A stretch of 64,000 nucleotides of DNA from Cohnella sp. WQ 127256 (lineage in GTDB: Bacteria; Bacillota; Bacilli; Paenibacillales; Paenibacillaceae): NCBI RefSeq assembly GCF_024519285.1, contig NZ_JAMZCY010000002.1, positions 310,001-374,000 on the forward strand, given 5' to 3'. How positions within the stretch are numbered: position 1 is the stretch's first letter; each line of letters starts with the position of its first letter. The position numbers and the translations under genes are program-made. Below, piece after piece: positions 8,564-15,719 of this stretch. The notes below the pieces were generated by a model. That model was given only the letters and a program-made list of their open reading frames with translations, ran no database searches and was not told the origin of the DNA.

Positions 8564-9535
8564 CTATTCCGTCATCTTTGAAGCTTTGTTCTGTCCCCGA
8601 AGCGTATTCCGATCCCAGAACACTCCTTCCGAATAGCCCTGAATCGAGGAGTCGCTATCTGCAAGCGCAAGCCGTTTCTCGGTTAGGCAGCAGTACGTAT
8701 CATCGATCTCAATGCCGACATAACGTCTATTTAATTTTTTGGCTACGACGGCCGTCGTTCCCGCTCCGCCGAATGGGTCAAACACGACGTCGTTCTCGTC
8801 TGAGCTCGCAAGAATGATCTTGGCGAGAAGCTTTTCCGGCTTCTGGGTCGGGTGATCTGTATTTTCGGGCATGGACCAGAACGGAACCGTAAGATCCGTC
8901 CACAGATTGGAGGGATGCGTAAGCCTGAATTTTCCGTCGGTATCATCCTCCCAATCTTTTGGGGCGCCCTCCTCGGTCCGATAAGGAGCAATGACCTTTC
9001 GCTTCACCTTTACACGATCCACGTAAAACTTGTAGTCGCTGGATTTTGTACAATGCCATATATCCTCCGAGGCGTTCTTCCAATTGGAAAGCGCTCCTCG
9101 GCCTTTTTCACGTTCCCACGTAATTCGGTTAATAATGTGCAAGTATTTCGAGGCGACCTCGAAGATCGAATGGCTTGACCGCCAATCGCCGCAAATATAT
9201 ACGGTTGCATGAGGCTTCAATATACGAACAATTCGCGAGAACCAACCATCCAGCCATTGTGTATATTGTTCATTATTCATTTGGCTAAAGGTTTTTCCGT
9301 TAAAGGTTTTCGTTAGATTATAGGGAGGATCGATGAACAGCAAATCGACAAATTCATCTGGCAAATAATCGAGTGCTATAAACAGGTCTTGATTAATTGT
9401 ACGGTTGATGATCGCTTCCGGCTCCATTGCTGTTGTTAACGTAATGAGCTTTGCACCATACTGGAGTCTCTCTGATTCATCAAGTGTAATCGTACGATTT
9501 CTTTCAGCCCGCTTTTTGTCTTGCACCTGCAACAC
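8564..9535 (-). CDS. Orphan beta-class site-specific DNA methyltransferase (N6-adenine or N4-cytosine)
   Basis: The 323-residue enzyme transfers a methyl group from S-adenosylmethionine to an exocyclic amino group in DNA. The catalytic motif IV DPPY (residues 69-72) comes before the SAM-binding motif I (DPFGGAGTT, 253-261), the order that defines the beta class. HPTQKP (228-233) is the usual motif just ahead of motif I. The target cannot be read from sequence. There is no restriction gene next to it, so it is probably a solitary epigenetic methylase. The longest frame starts at a GTG at 9535; a second GTG at 9526 is better placed relative to the AGGCGGTG sequence, so the start is uncertain by three codons. 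Confidence 0.87.
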   Translation of the reverse strand: MLQVQDKKRAERNRTITLDESERLQYGAKLITLTTAMEPEAIINRTINQDLFIALDYLPDEFVDLLFIDPPYNLTKTFNGKTFSQMNNEQYTQWLDGWFSRIVRILKPHATVYICGDWRSSHSIFEVASKYLHIINRITWEREKGRGALSNWKNASEDIWHCTKSSDYKFYVDRVKVKRKVIAPYRTEEGAPKDWEDDTDGKFRLTHPSNLWTDLTVPFWSMPENTDHPTQKPEKLLAKIILASSDENDVVFDPFGGAGTTAVVAKKLNRRYVGIEIDDTYCCLTEKRLALADSDSSIQGYSEGVFWDRNTLRGQNKASKMTE

Positions 9536-9616
9536 CGCCTAATCTATTTCTATAAGATATTTTCATTGTAATATATCATTGTAATAGAAACGTAACACTT
9601 TATGAGGCTCAAATCC

Positions 9617-9643
9617 TGAACATTTTTTGCCTTCGTTCCGTCT
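9617..9643 (+). promoter_or_regulatory. Candidate ECF-sigma promoter for the DUF4163/RsiV-like gene
   Basis: TGAAC (9617-9621) followed after 17 bases by CGTCT (9639-9643) and ATTA resembles promoters read by extracytoplasmic-function sigma factors in Bacilli (TGAAAC, about 16 bases, CGTC). A T-rich stretch directly follows the -35, as in known sigma-V/sigma-M promoters. It lies 58 bases ahead of the ATG of a secreted cell-envelope protein. Confidence 0.4.
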
Positions 9644-9700
9644 ATTAGGGTAAGCATAACCCAAACCACTCTATCAGAACAGAGGGAAGGAACAATCCAA

Positions 9701-10780
9701 ATGGACAAAAAGAATGCTAGAATGAAACAACTTAAAAAAGGGATAATTGCACTGACGGTTACAGCAGCTCTTGTATCGGCTCCTTTAGTATTGCCCGCGA
9801 AGCACGTGAATGCGGCGTCAGTTTCTTCCTATAAGATCATAAACCAAACGATTAATGTGGATGGTGTGAAGACACAGTTACCGGCAATTAGCACAGATAG
9901 TACGACTTACATCGCGTTGCGCAGCTTGAACCAAAGCATCGGATTAACGACGAAGTGGGATAAAGCCAACAATACCGTTACTGTAACAGGTCGCGATCGG
10001 GTGCTTGTGCTTAATCTGGGGAGTGGTGTCACCCTATTGAATAATCAGCAACTGTATGGATTGCCGGCTATCGTTCAGAACAATACGACTTATGTTCCGA
10101 TCCGATTTCTACTAGAGCGGATGGGTTACGGAGTTTCCTATGACAAAGTTACGAAAGGGATTGGGATTGAAGCAATTAAAGAGAACGATCTCAAGATTTC
10201 GACAGCTGTCATCAAGGAGAATGACGTTAAGCAAACGATACTTGTTAATTACCCGCAAATATCGGGTTTCGCTAACGAAGCTGTGCAGAAGAAAATCAAT
10301 GATAAGTTGAAATCAGAAGCCGAAGCGAACGTAGAAGCTACCCGAGGCTTGCTCAAAGAGGCATTGGGGGATCCGATAGATGATTCCCTGCCAGACGTTT
10401 CTTTCGAAGGGACTTATACGATTACCTACAATGAACAGGGAAAGCTTAGCCTATATGTGAACTATTACATCTATACAGGTGGTGCACATGGTTCGACTGC
10501 GCGCGTGCCTTATACGTTCGATCTTGCAACAGGCAACCAGTTAACGTTGAAAGAAGCAGCCGGTGGTAATGCCAAGTACGTATCGATCATCAATAATGAG
10601 ATTCAAAGCCAGATTAAAGCACGCGGAATTGGGCTATTGAATCCATTCAAGACAATCGAACAAGATAGGGAGTTCTTCTTGAAGCATAATGGGGTTGTTG
10701 TCTACTTCACACAGTACGAATATACACCGTACTCAGAAGGCATGCCTGAGTTTGAAGTCCCGTTCGTGGCTTTTAAGTAA
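9701..10780 (+). CDS. Secreted protein: copper-amine-oxidase N-like domain plus DUF4163/DUF3298 (PdaC/RsiV-like)
   Basis: A 359-residue exported protein. Residues 1-38 form a signal peptide ending near VNAAS. Residues ~45-160 resemble the copper amine oxidase N-terminal domain repeated in Paenibacillus secreted proteins (TYIALRSLNQSIGLTTKWDK, then TYVPIRFLLERMGY). Residues ~165-359 resemble DUF4163 plus DUF3298, the lysozyme-binding part of anti-sigma factor RsiV and of the deacetylase PdaC (GGAHGSTARVPYTFDLATG). No catalytic domain is present. A wall-associated, ligand-sensing or lysozyme-binding role is plausible. It is a single-gene unit with its own terminator. Confidence 0.8.
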   Translation: MDKKNARMKQLKKGIIALTVTAALVSAPLVLPAKHVNAASVSSYKIINQTINVDGVKTQLPAISTDSTTYIALRSLNQSIGLTTKWDKANNTVTVTGRDRVLVLNLGSGVTLLNNQQLYGLPAIVQNNTTYVPIRFLLERMGYGVSYDKVTKGIGIEAIKENDLKISTAVIKENDVKQTILVNYPQISGFANEAVQKKINDKLKSEAEANVEATRGLLKEALGDPIDDSLPDVSFEGTYTITYNEQGKLSLYVNYYIYTGGAHGSTARVPYTFDLATGNQLTLKEAAGGNAKYVSIINNEIQSQIKARGIGLLNPFKTIEQDREFFLKHNGVVVYFTQYEYTPYSEGMPEFEVPFVAFK

Positions 10781-10790
10781 TAATGCTAAT

Positions 10791-10838
10791 AAAAAATGGT
10801 GTAACCGTTCAGATTATTGAGCGGTTACACCATTTTTT
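10791..10838 (+). terminator. Rho-independent terminator after the RsiV-like gene
   Basis: A 16-bp perfect stem (AAAAATGGTGTAACCG and its complement) with a 14-base loop is followed by TTTTTTT. It is nearly symmetrical, so it could also work on the other strand. Confidence 0.9.
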
Positions 10839-10944
10839 TCATAAAATCCAAGTTTTTGTTGCCAAGTTAATTTACAAACTGATAAACTCATAATAATTTG
10901 AATAGTCTAAATACTCTATCAAATACTTTCTAGGAGGAACCGTG

Positions 10945-11766
10945 ATGAGGAAAGCATGGTTGATCGCTTTGGTTGTTGGTCTTGTACTTGTTCTAGCTTC
11001 TTGCGGCGCGAAGGAAGACAAAAGCGGCTCCAAGAATGACGAGGGTGGGGCAGAAGTGAAGGTGTACCAATTTGCTACTGATGCGACTTACCCTCCGATG
11101 GAAAGTATGGACAAGGAAACAATCGTTGGCTTTGATATCGATTTTCTGGCAGCGGTGATGGAAGAAGCGGGTTTAGAGTATGAGATAAAAAATATTGGTT
11201 GGGACGCATTACTTGAAAGTGTGAAAACTGGCTCGGAGTTTGATGGAGGAATATCATCGATCACGATTTCTGAGGAGCGGAAGCAAACCTACGATTTCTC
11301 TATTCCTTATTTCGAATCTACTAACATGATTCTTGTTAAGGAAGGAAGCGACATTAAGAACGCTCAGGATCTTAAGGGGAAGAAGGTTGCTGTTCAAGGT
11401 GCAACGACTGGCGATAAGCTGATGACGGGAATTATGGGTGAGGGCAATAATGATTTGAAGAGATTCGAGAGTAACGCGCTAGCACTGCTTGAAATGGAGA
11501 GCAATGGGGTAGATGCGGTTGTGGCGGATAATGCCATCATACAAGAATACACGAGGAACAATCCGGATAAGAAGTTCGTGACTATTTATGACAGAGAAAA
11601 CTTTGAATCCGAGTACTACGGCATTGCTTTTCCTAAAGGCAGTGAATTGAAAGCGAAGCTGGATCCGGCTATTAAGACTGTGCTGGAAAGCGATAAATAC
11701 AAGGAAATGTACAAGAAGTGGACTCAGAGCGAAGCGGATATGGCTGGACTACTGAGCGCACAGTAA
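10945..11766 (+). CDS. Polar amino-acid ABC importer, solute-binding lipoprotein
   Basis: A 273-residue lipoprotein with a lipobox (VLASC near residue 20) and the SBP family 3 fold used for glutamine, histidine, arginine and cystine uptake: YQFATDATYPPME, GFDIDFLAAVMEEAGLEYE, WDALLESVKTGSEFDGGISSIT and YYGIAFPKGSELK. It precedes its permease and ATPase. The frame can also open at a GTG three bases earlier (10942), but the AGGAGG site at 10933-10938 is better spaced (six bases) for this ATG. The exact amino acid is not predictable; the GlnH-like pattern is only suggestive. Confidence 0.87.
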   Translation: MRKAWLIALVVGLVLVLASCGAKEDKSGSKNDEGGAEVKVYQFATDATYPPMESMDKETIVGFDIDFLAAVMEEAGLEYEIKNIGWDALLESVKTGSEFDGGISSITISEERKQTYDFSIPYFESTNMILVKEGSDIKNAQDLKGKKVAVQGATTGDKLMTGIMGEGNNDLKRFESNALALLEMESNGVDAVVADNAIIQEYTRNNPDKKFVTIYDRENFESEYYGIAFPKGSELKAKLDPAIKTVLESDKYKEMYKKWTQSEADMAGLLSAQ

Positions 11767-11772
11767 ATGAAG

Positions 11773-11808
11773 AGCATGCGTAATGGGAACGTTACGCATG
11801 CTTTTTTT
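11773..11808 (+). terminator. Intra-operon terminator after the amino-acid binding protein
   Basis: A perfect 11-bp stem (AGCATGCGTAA with its complement) and seven T residues lie between the receptor gene and the permease, implying partial termination and higher receptor output. Confidence 0.85.
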
Positions 11809-11841
11809 ACGATTCAGAGCAGGGTTGAGGTGATCGGTTGA

Positions 11842-12495
11842 GTGCGACTAGAATTCAGATTTGACATCATTAGTGATTATTTTCCCTTGTTTATGCGCGG
11901 AACATTATACACGCTAGGAATCTCTCTGTCGGGTATTATCCTCGGATCGATTCTAGGGCTTATTATCGGCTTCGGCAATATGTCGAAAAGATGGTATCTG
12001 CGTTGGCCAATGCAAGGCTATATTCATCTCTTCAGAGGTACGCCACTCTTTTTGCAAATTCTAATCGTGCACTTCGGAGTTGTCGTCATGGTCATAGGTA
12101 AAACGGATGCGATCGTTGCCGCTATTACTGCGCTAGCCTTGAATGCTGCAGCTTATACAGCTGAAATCTATCGAGCGGGAATACAATCCATTGATCGAGG
12201 ACAATCCGAGGCCGCTTATTCCTTAGGGATGACAAAGTCGAAGGTTATGCGTTACGTCGTATTACCGCAAGCGATTAAACGAATGATTCCAGCCTTCGGG
12301 AACGAGTTTATCGTGCTGATAAAAGATTCATCCTTAGTAGCAGTAATCGCTGCTCCTGAGCTTATGTATTGGGCTAAATCTGCAAATGCCCAGTATACAA
12401 GGATATGGGAGCCTTACTTGGCTGCGGCGGCGATCTATCTTGTCCTGACCTATTCCTTACATAGATTATTGATCTATCTAGAAAGGAAAATGTGA
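11842..12495 (+). CDS. Polar amino-acid ABC importer, permease
   Basis: A 217-residue HisM/GlnP-type permease with about five membrane helices and the conserved family motif [10 protein letters not shown] near residue 64. The coupling loop [22 protein letters not shown] (about 122-143) contacts the ATPase. It probably forms a homodimer, because only one permease gene is present. The start is a GTG preceded by GAGGTGAT. The ATPase follows after four bases. Confidence 0.88.
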   Translation: MRLEFRFDIISDYFPLFMRGTLYTLGISLSGIILGSILGLIIGFGNMSKRWYLRWPMQGYIHLFRGTPLFLQILIVHFGVVVMVIGKTDAIVAAITALALNAAAYTAEIYRAGIQSIDRGQSEAAYSLGMTKSKVMRYVVLPQAIKRMIPAFGNEFIVLIKDSSLVAVIAAPELMYWAKSANAQYTRIWEPYLAAAAIYLVLTYSLHRLLIYLERKM

Positions 12496-12499
12496 CATC

Positions 12500-13231
12500 A
12501 TGAACCCGATCATTCAAGTGAAAAACCTATCCAAGTCGTTCGGAGCTAATGTCGTACTGCAACATATCGAGCTTGAGATTGAAAAGCAGCAGGTAGTTGT
12601 CGTCATAGGACCGTCCGGATCTGGGAAGTCGACGCTACTCAGGTGCTTGAATCTACTGGAAAAGCCTGAACAAGGTGAGGTCTGGATTGAAGGTCGTTCG
12701 CTAATGGATAAAAAAATGAAAATCGAGGAAATTAGAACCGAAGTTGGAATGGTGTTTCAGCAATTTAACTTGTTCCCGCACATGTCGGTTATCGATAATA
12801 TTATGCTTTCCCCTATGAAGGTTAGAAAGTGGAGTTCGTCTCAGGCTCGTAAGAAGGCGATTGAGCTGCTCCACAAGGTTGGATTAACGGAGAAAGCGGA
12901 AGCTTATCCAAGCTCACTATCAGGTGGACAGGCTCAGAGGGTGGCCATTGCAAGGGCACTAGCTATGGAACCGAAGATAATGTTGTTCGATGAGCCGACC
13001 TCCGCGTTGGATCCGGAGATGGTTGGGGAAGTGCTGGCCGTTATGAAGGATTTGGCCAATGAAGGAATGACCATGATTGTCGTGACACATGAGATGGGGT
13101 TTGCCCGCGAAGTCGGAGACGAGATCATTTTCATGGAGCAGGGTCAAATTGTGGAGAAGAGTTCACCACAGCAATTGTTCGACAATCCGAAGCATGAACG
13201 CACGAGGGAGTTTTTGTCCAAAGTATTGTGA
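12500..13231 (+). CDS. Polar amino-acid ABC importer, ATP-binding protein
   Basis: A 243-residue GlnQ/HisP-type ATPase. Walker A is GPSGSGKST (residues 37-45), the Q-loop is in [11 protein letters not shown], the signature is [15 protein letters not shown], Walker B is [12 protein letters not shown] and the H-loop is [11 protein letters not shown]. All motifs are intact and the length is standard, without an extra C-terminal domain. It completes the three-gene importer starting with the binding protein. Confidence 0.9.
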   Translation: MNPIIQVKNLSKSFGANVVLQHIELEIEKQQVVVVIGPSGSGKSTLLRCLNLLEKPEQGEVWIEGRSLMDKKMKIEEIRTEVGMVFQQFNLFPHMSVIDNIMLSPMKVRKWSSSQARKKAIELLHKVGLTEKAEAYPSSLSGGQAQRVAIARALAMEPKIMLFDEPTSALDPEMVGEVLAVMKDLANEGMTMIVVTHEMGFAREVGDEIIFMEQGQIVEKSSPQQLFDNPKHERTREFLSKVL

Positions 13232-13257
13232 GGATATGCATTCCAACATATTCACGT

Positions 13258-13302
13258 AAAAATGGCTGTACAGGAGTGTTCTTACTCCGTACAGCCATTT
13301 TT
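13258..13302. terminator. Bidirectional terminator between the amino-acid importer and cyclophilin genes
   Basis: AAAAATGGCTGTAC and its perfect complement (13289-13302) form a 14-bp stem with A-rich and T-rich sides, serving both convergent genes. Confidence 0.85.
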
Positions 13303-13313
13303 ACTTGTGATTC

Positions 13314-14021
13314 TTACTTAATGATTTCTGGCTCGGGAGCATCAACTCCGCGAGTATCTACAGTAACCTTCTTCATTACGGGTGGTGTATCTGGGCGGTC
13401 ACTTTTGTTTCTAGGTAATTTTACGATCTCGTTGACAGCATCCATACCTTCAGTCACTTTACCGAAAGCAGCGTATGCTCCGTCTAGGTGAGGAGAGTCA
13501 GCTACCATAAGGAAAAATTGCGAGCCAGCGCTGTCTGGACTTTGTGCGCGTGCCATGGACAATACTCCAGGCGTATGCTTCAGGTTGTTCTCGAAGCCAT
13601 TTTGCGTGAACTCACCAGCGATGGAATAGCCTGGGTCACCCATTCCTGTTCCTTCTGGGTCACCGCCCTGAATCATGAAGCCAGGGATGATGCGGTGAAA
13701 AATGGTGCCATCATAGAAGCCTTTTTTCACGAGGGAAATGAAGTTGTTCACTGTGTTAGGAGCGACTTTCGGGTAAAGCTCAACTTTGATGATGCTACCG
13801 TTGTCCATTTCAATCGTAACGATTGGATTATCGCCAGATGTGTCTACGTCTTTCATTGGGGAAGCCTCCTCAGATGGTGTTGGTGTAGATGCAGCACCGT
13901 TATTAGCCGTTGCATCGGATGAGTTTCTTGCTTCTTCTTTAGCTCCGCATCCCGTTACGATAAGCAGGAGTGTGAAGAGTGTAAGAAGTGAAACCGTTAT
14001 TCGTTTTTTTGCGACGTACAA
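13314..14021 (-). CDS. Lipoprotein peptidyl-prolyl cis-trans isomerase (cyclophilin)
   Basis: A 235-residue extracytoplasmic cyclophilin that would help fold secreted proteins. After a signal peptide there is a lipobox (LLIVTGC), a Ser/Thr/Pro/Asn-rich spacer, then the cyclophilin domain with the active-site block FHRIIPGFMIQGGDPEGTG, the SMARAQSPDSAGSQFFLM stretch and FGKVTEGMDAV. I chose the TTG start at 14021 because GGGGGA lies nine bases upstream and the signal peptide then begins directly with basic residues; the longer frame up to 14102 has no ribosome-binding site and would bury the signal sequence. It is a single gene with a shared downstream terminator. Confidence 0.88.
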   Translation of the reverse strand: MYVAKKRITVSLLTLFTLLLIVTGCGAKEEARNSSDATANNGAASTPTPSEEASPMKDVDTSGDNPIVTIEMDNGSIIKVELYPKVAPNTVNNFISLVKKGFYDGTIFHRIIPGFMIQGGDPEGTGMGDPGYSIAGEFTQNGFENNLKHTPGVLSMARAQSPDSAGSQFFLMVADSPHLDGAYAAFGKVTEGMDAVNEIVKLPRNKSDRPDTPPVMKKVTVDTRGVDAPEPEIIK

Positions 14022-14155
14022 TTTCGAATCCCCCTTATTCTCTATATCCTTTTGTATCATAACAAATGATGGAGGAGGAATCCACCGATGCCCCATGAAC
14101 AAATCTTAATAGGACCTAACGTCTCTGGAGAGGTTGTCGTGTGGTCCATCTGAAT

Positions 14156-14587
14156 TCACACAATTTCGTAGTGAGCGCGGCAACGTTCTATTAAAGAACC
14201 TGTATCCATGCAGTATTGAGAGTTAACCGACATTCTATTTACGTAATTATCGTTTTGTAATTGCGAGTAAAGATCGTTAAGTGCTGACCGTACCAATCCC
14301 GCTTTCGTTCTCCCCCATTTGTCATGGAGGTGATCTACTGTATCAAAGGCTTCTTTCAATGTAGGCTTATTAAAATATTGTAAGAAGGATGCCCATTGAA
14401 CAAGATCAAAATACTTTATGTTTTCAGATAGAATACATTCGCCCCATCCGATGTGACCGCAACACGTTATTCTAAGCAATCCATACCGGCATTTCGCAGG
14501 TTCGTTGGTACATTCTCCATCTGGTAATCCATAGGGATCATCAAATTGGTACAATTGAAAGCTCGTTATCCTATCTTCCTCAACCAT
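14156..14587 (-). CDS. Riboswitch-controlled 143-residue protein resembling an isolated enolase-superfamily N-terminal domain
   Basis: I do not recognise a named family with certainty. The protein begins MVEEDRITSFQLYQFDD and contains RYGLLRITCCGHIGWGEC and LVRSALNDLYSQLQNDNYV. These two stretches resemble the N-terminal capping domain of the mandelate racemase/muconate lactonizing enzyme group (a GxxGWGE turn and an A-x-x-D-L helix), but the catalytic barrel that should follow is absent. It is either a domain-sized regulator or a truncated enzyme. The ATG at 14587 has an AGGAGTG site; the open frame continues upstream only because the c-di-AMP aptamer happens to lack stops. The aptamer ends 27 bases before the start, so control is probably at translation. 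Confidence 0.6.
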   Translation of the reverse strand: MVEEDRITSFQLYQFDDPYGLPDGECTNEPAKCRYGLLRITCCGHIGWGECILSENIKYFDLVQWASFLQYFNKPTLKEAFDTVDHLHDKWGRTKAGLVRSALNDLYSQLQNDNYVNRMSVNSQYCMDTGSLIERCRAHYEIV

Positions 14588-14614
14588 GTCACGCACTCCT
14601 TGATTCTCTCTTAT

Positions 14615-14747
14615 TGCGCTTACGAGGTTAGCTGTCGGATTCGGGCCTGAGAGTGGCCCTACTTGTGGATTTTGCAATCCTTCAAGATTCACCCCAGCGG
14701 CTGTGCCGCGTTGGTTCCCCCGCTCCCCCAAAGGGAATTCAGCGATA
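14615..14747 (-). promoter_or_regulatory. c-di-AMP riboswitch (ydaO-yuaA type), copy 3, facing the enolase-like gene
   Basis: Read on the minus strand it carries every conserved block of the class: TATCGCTGA (P1 5' strand), GGGGGAACCAA, GGGGTGAAT, GTAGGGCCACTCTC and the 3' block CCGAATCCGACAGC then TAACCTCGTAAGCG. Compared with copies 1 and 2 it has one change (GGGCCACT instead of GGGCGACT) and shorter variable stems. Only 27 bases separate it from the start codon and no terminator hairpin is visible, so ribosome-site sequestration by the 3' end of the aptamer is the likely mechanism. Confidence 0.93.
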
Positions 14748-14757
14748 GACAAATCCG

Positions 14758-14787
14758 AATATAACGCGGAGAGCCATCATTTGTAAA
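14758..14787 (-). promoter_or_regulatory. Sigma-A-like promoter for riboswitch copy 3
   Basis: On the minus strand TTTACA (14787-14782) is followed after 18 bases by TATATT (14763-14758). Transcription would start within a few bases of the first helix of the aptamer. From here to 15077 I see no gene, only A+T-rich sequence between divergent promoters. Confidence 0.6.
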
Positions 14788-15077
14788 ATAGAGACTGATC
14801 CAAAAAAGTCTATAGGTTGGCAATTTCGCTTGATTTACGGTTAATTAATGCTGTAAAAGAGCCTTTTTCGCGTATTCGGATAGCTCAAACTCGCTCTAGC
14901 TTATATTTTCATTATTGGCTGTGCAGATGTGAAAAAAAGGAGAATATGTGATTTGCGCAAATTACAAAATCCTGAGAGATAGAGAGTATTCAAGAGCTTC
15001 CTAGAGATCCTAAAGGTTGTAAGCGGTACGATCTACCTCTTTGCCATAATTTGATGCACAGCCACCATTGGTAATGC

Positions 15078-15106
15078 TTTACAAAGATTTGTGTCAGGCG
15101 TAGTAT
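15078..15106 (+). promoter_or_regulatory. Sigma-A-like promoter for the riboswitch-kdp transcript
   Basis: TTTACA (15078-15083), a 17-base spacer and TAGTAT (15101-15106) lie about 30 bases upstream of the first aptamer of the tandem pair. The -10 is a moderate match only. Confidence 0.5.
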
Positions 15107-15137
15107 TCGATTCATGAAATCGATATTGTTCCATTCG

Positions 15138-15315
15138 TAATCGCTGAGTTTCCGTAACTGGAAAATGGGGGAACCAATTGGCGGTGTAAGGATCGGCGTG
15201 AGAGCCGAGAATACACCGTCCGGGGTGAATCCCGAAGCGGCCGCACCTAGGATGCAGCCACTTCGGGTAGGGCGACTCTCACCGCCCGAATCCGACAGCT
15301 AACCTCGTAAGCGTT
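15138..15315 (+). promoter_or_regulatory. c-di-AMP riboswitch (ydaO-yuaA type), copy 1 of a tandem pair
   Basis: The conserved blocks are ATCGCTGAG at the 5' helix, GGGGGAACCAA at 15167, GGGGTGAAT at 15222, GGGTAGGGCGACTCTC near 15265 and the 3' block CCCGAATCCGACAGC with TAACCTCGTAAGCGTT ending the aptamer. Two long variable hairpins make it larger than the other copies. The class binds cyclic di-AMP and usually switches potassium-uptake genes off. A weak terminator-like hairpin follows at 15389. Confidence 0.93.
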
Positions 15316-15388
15316 GATGGGCGCATCCTATGATTTGATAGAGGGATGCGTGCAGTGGAGAGAGGATGATGAGCTTGTGACCGATGCG

Positions 15389-15415
15389 GCCGCAGGGTTA
15401 ACCCTCTGCGGCTTT
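15389..15415 (+). terminator. Possible expression-platform hairpin of riboswitch copy 1
   Basis: GCCGCAGGGT and ACCCTCTGCGGC form a GC-rich stem with one bulge, followed by TTTATGATG, a poor T-run. It may be the switchable terminator of copy 1 or a structural spacer between the two aptamers. Confidence 0.45.
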
Positions 15416-15428
15416 ATGATGTCTATTT

Positions 15429-15585
15429 ATCGCTGAATCCCTTAATGAATAGGGAGCGGGGGAACCAAAGGAATTCCAGAATGATGGAATCCATGGGGTG
15501 AATCCGGAAGGCTGAAGCTATGGCTTCAAGCCGGAAGGTAGGGCGACTCTCAGGCCCGAATCCGACAGCTAACCTCGTAAGCGTA
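15429..15585 (+). promoter_or_regulatory. c-di-AMP riboswitch (ydaO-yuaA type), copy 2 of a tandem pair
   Basis: All consensus blocks are present: TATCGCTGA, GGGGGAACCAAA, GGGGTGAAT, GGTAGGGCGACTCTCA and CCCGAATCCGACAGC with TAACCTCGTAAGCG. The 5' arm (TATCGCTGAATCCC) is nearly the same as that of copy 3, suggesting that these two share a more recent origin than copy 1. It is followed by a strong terminator, giving a classical OFF switch for the kdp operon. Confidence 0.94.
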
Positions 15586-15638
15586 CCGAGAGAGGCAACG
15601 ACAATCGTGAGTGGAGACGGCTATTTAAGCCGCACCCT

Positions 15639-15680
15639 AGAAGCCACGAGAAGAGTACCTCTTCCCAAGGCTTCTTTTTT
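15639..15680 (+). terminator. Riboswitch-controlled terminator upstream of the kdp operon
   Basis: AGAAGCC pairs with GGCTTCT and the inner GAAGAG with CTCTTC, followed by six T residues. An alternative 8-bp pairing exists between GAGGCAAC (15592-15599, just after aptamer copy 2) and GTTGCCTC (15681-15688), which would enclose the terminator and may be part of the switch. Confidence 0.82.
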
Positions 15681-15719
15681 GTTGCCTCCTCCAGGGTTCT
15701 GAACAGGGGGAGAAAGGTT

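Noticed and set aside
14022..14102. Upstream extension of the lipoprotein cyclophilin to an ATG at 14102
   Set aside because: No ribosome-binding site, and it would push the signal peptide 27 residues inside. TTG at 14021 fits both the GGGGGA site and the signal sequence.
14588..14752. A 55-residue N-terminal extension of the enolase-like gene, open in frame on the minus strand
   Set aside because: The extension is the translation of the c-di-AMP aptamer (LSGPNPTANLVSA comes from the conserved CCGAATCCGACAGCTAACC region). The real start is the ATG at 14587 with its own ribosome-binding site.
15520..15702. A 60-codon open frame on the plus strand starting MASSRKVGRLSGPNP
   Set aside because: It is also a translation of aptamer copy 2 and of the terminator, and has no ribosome site.
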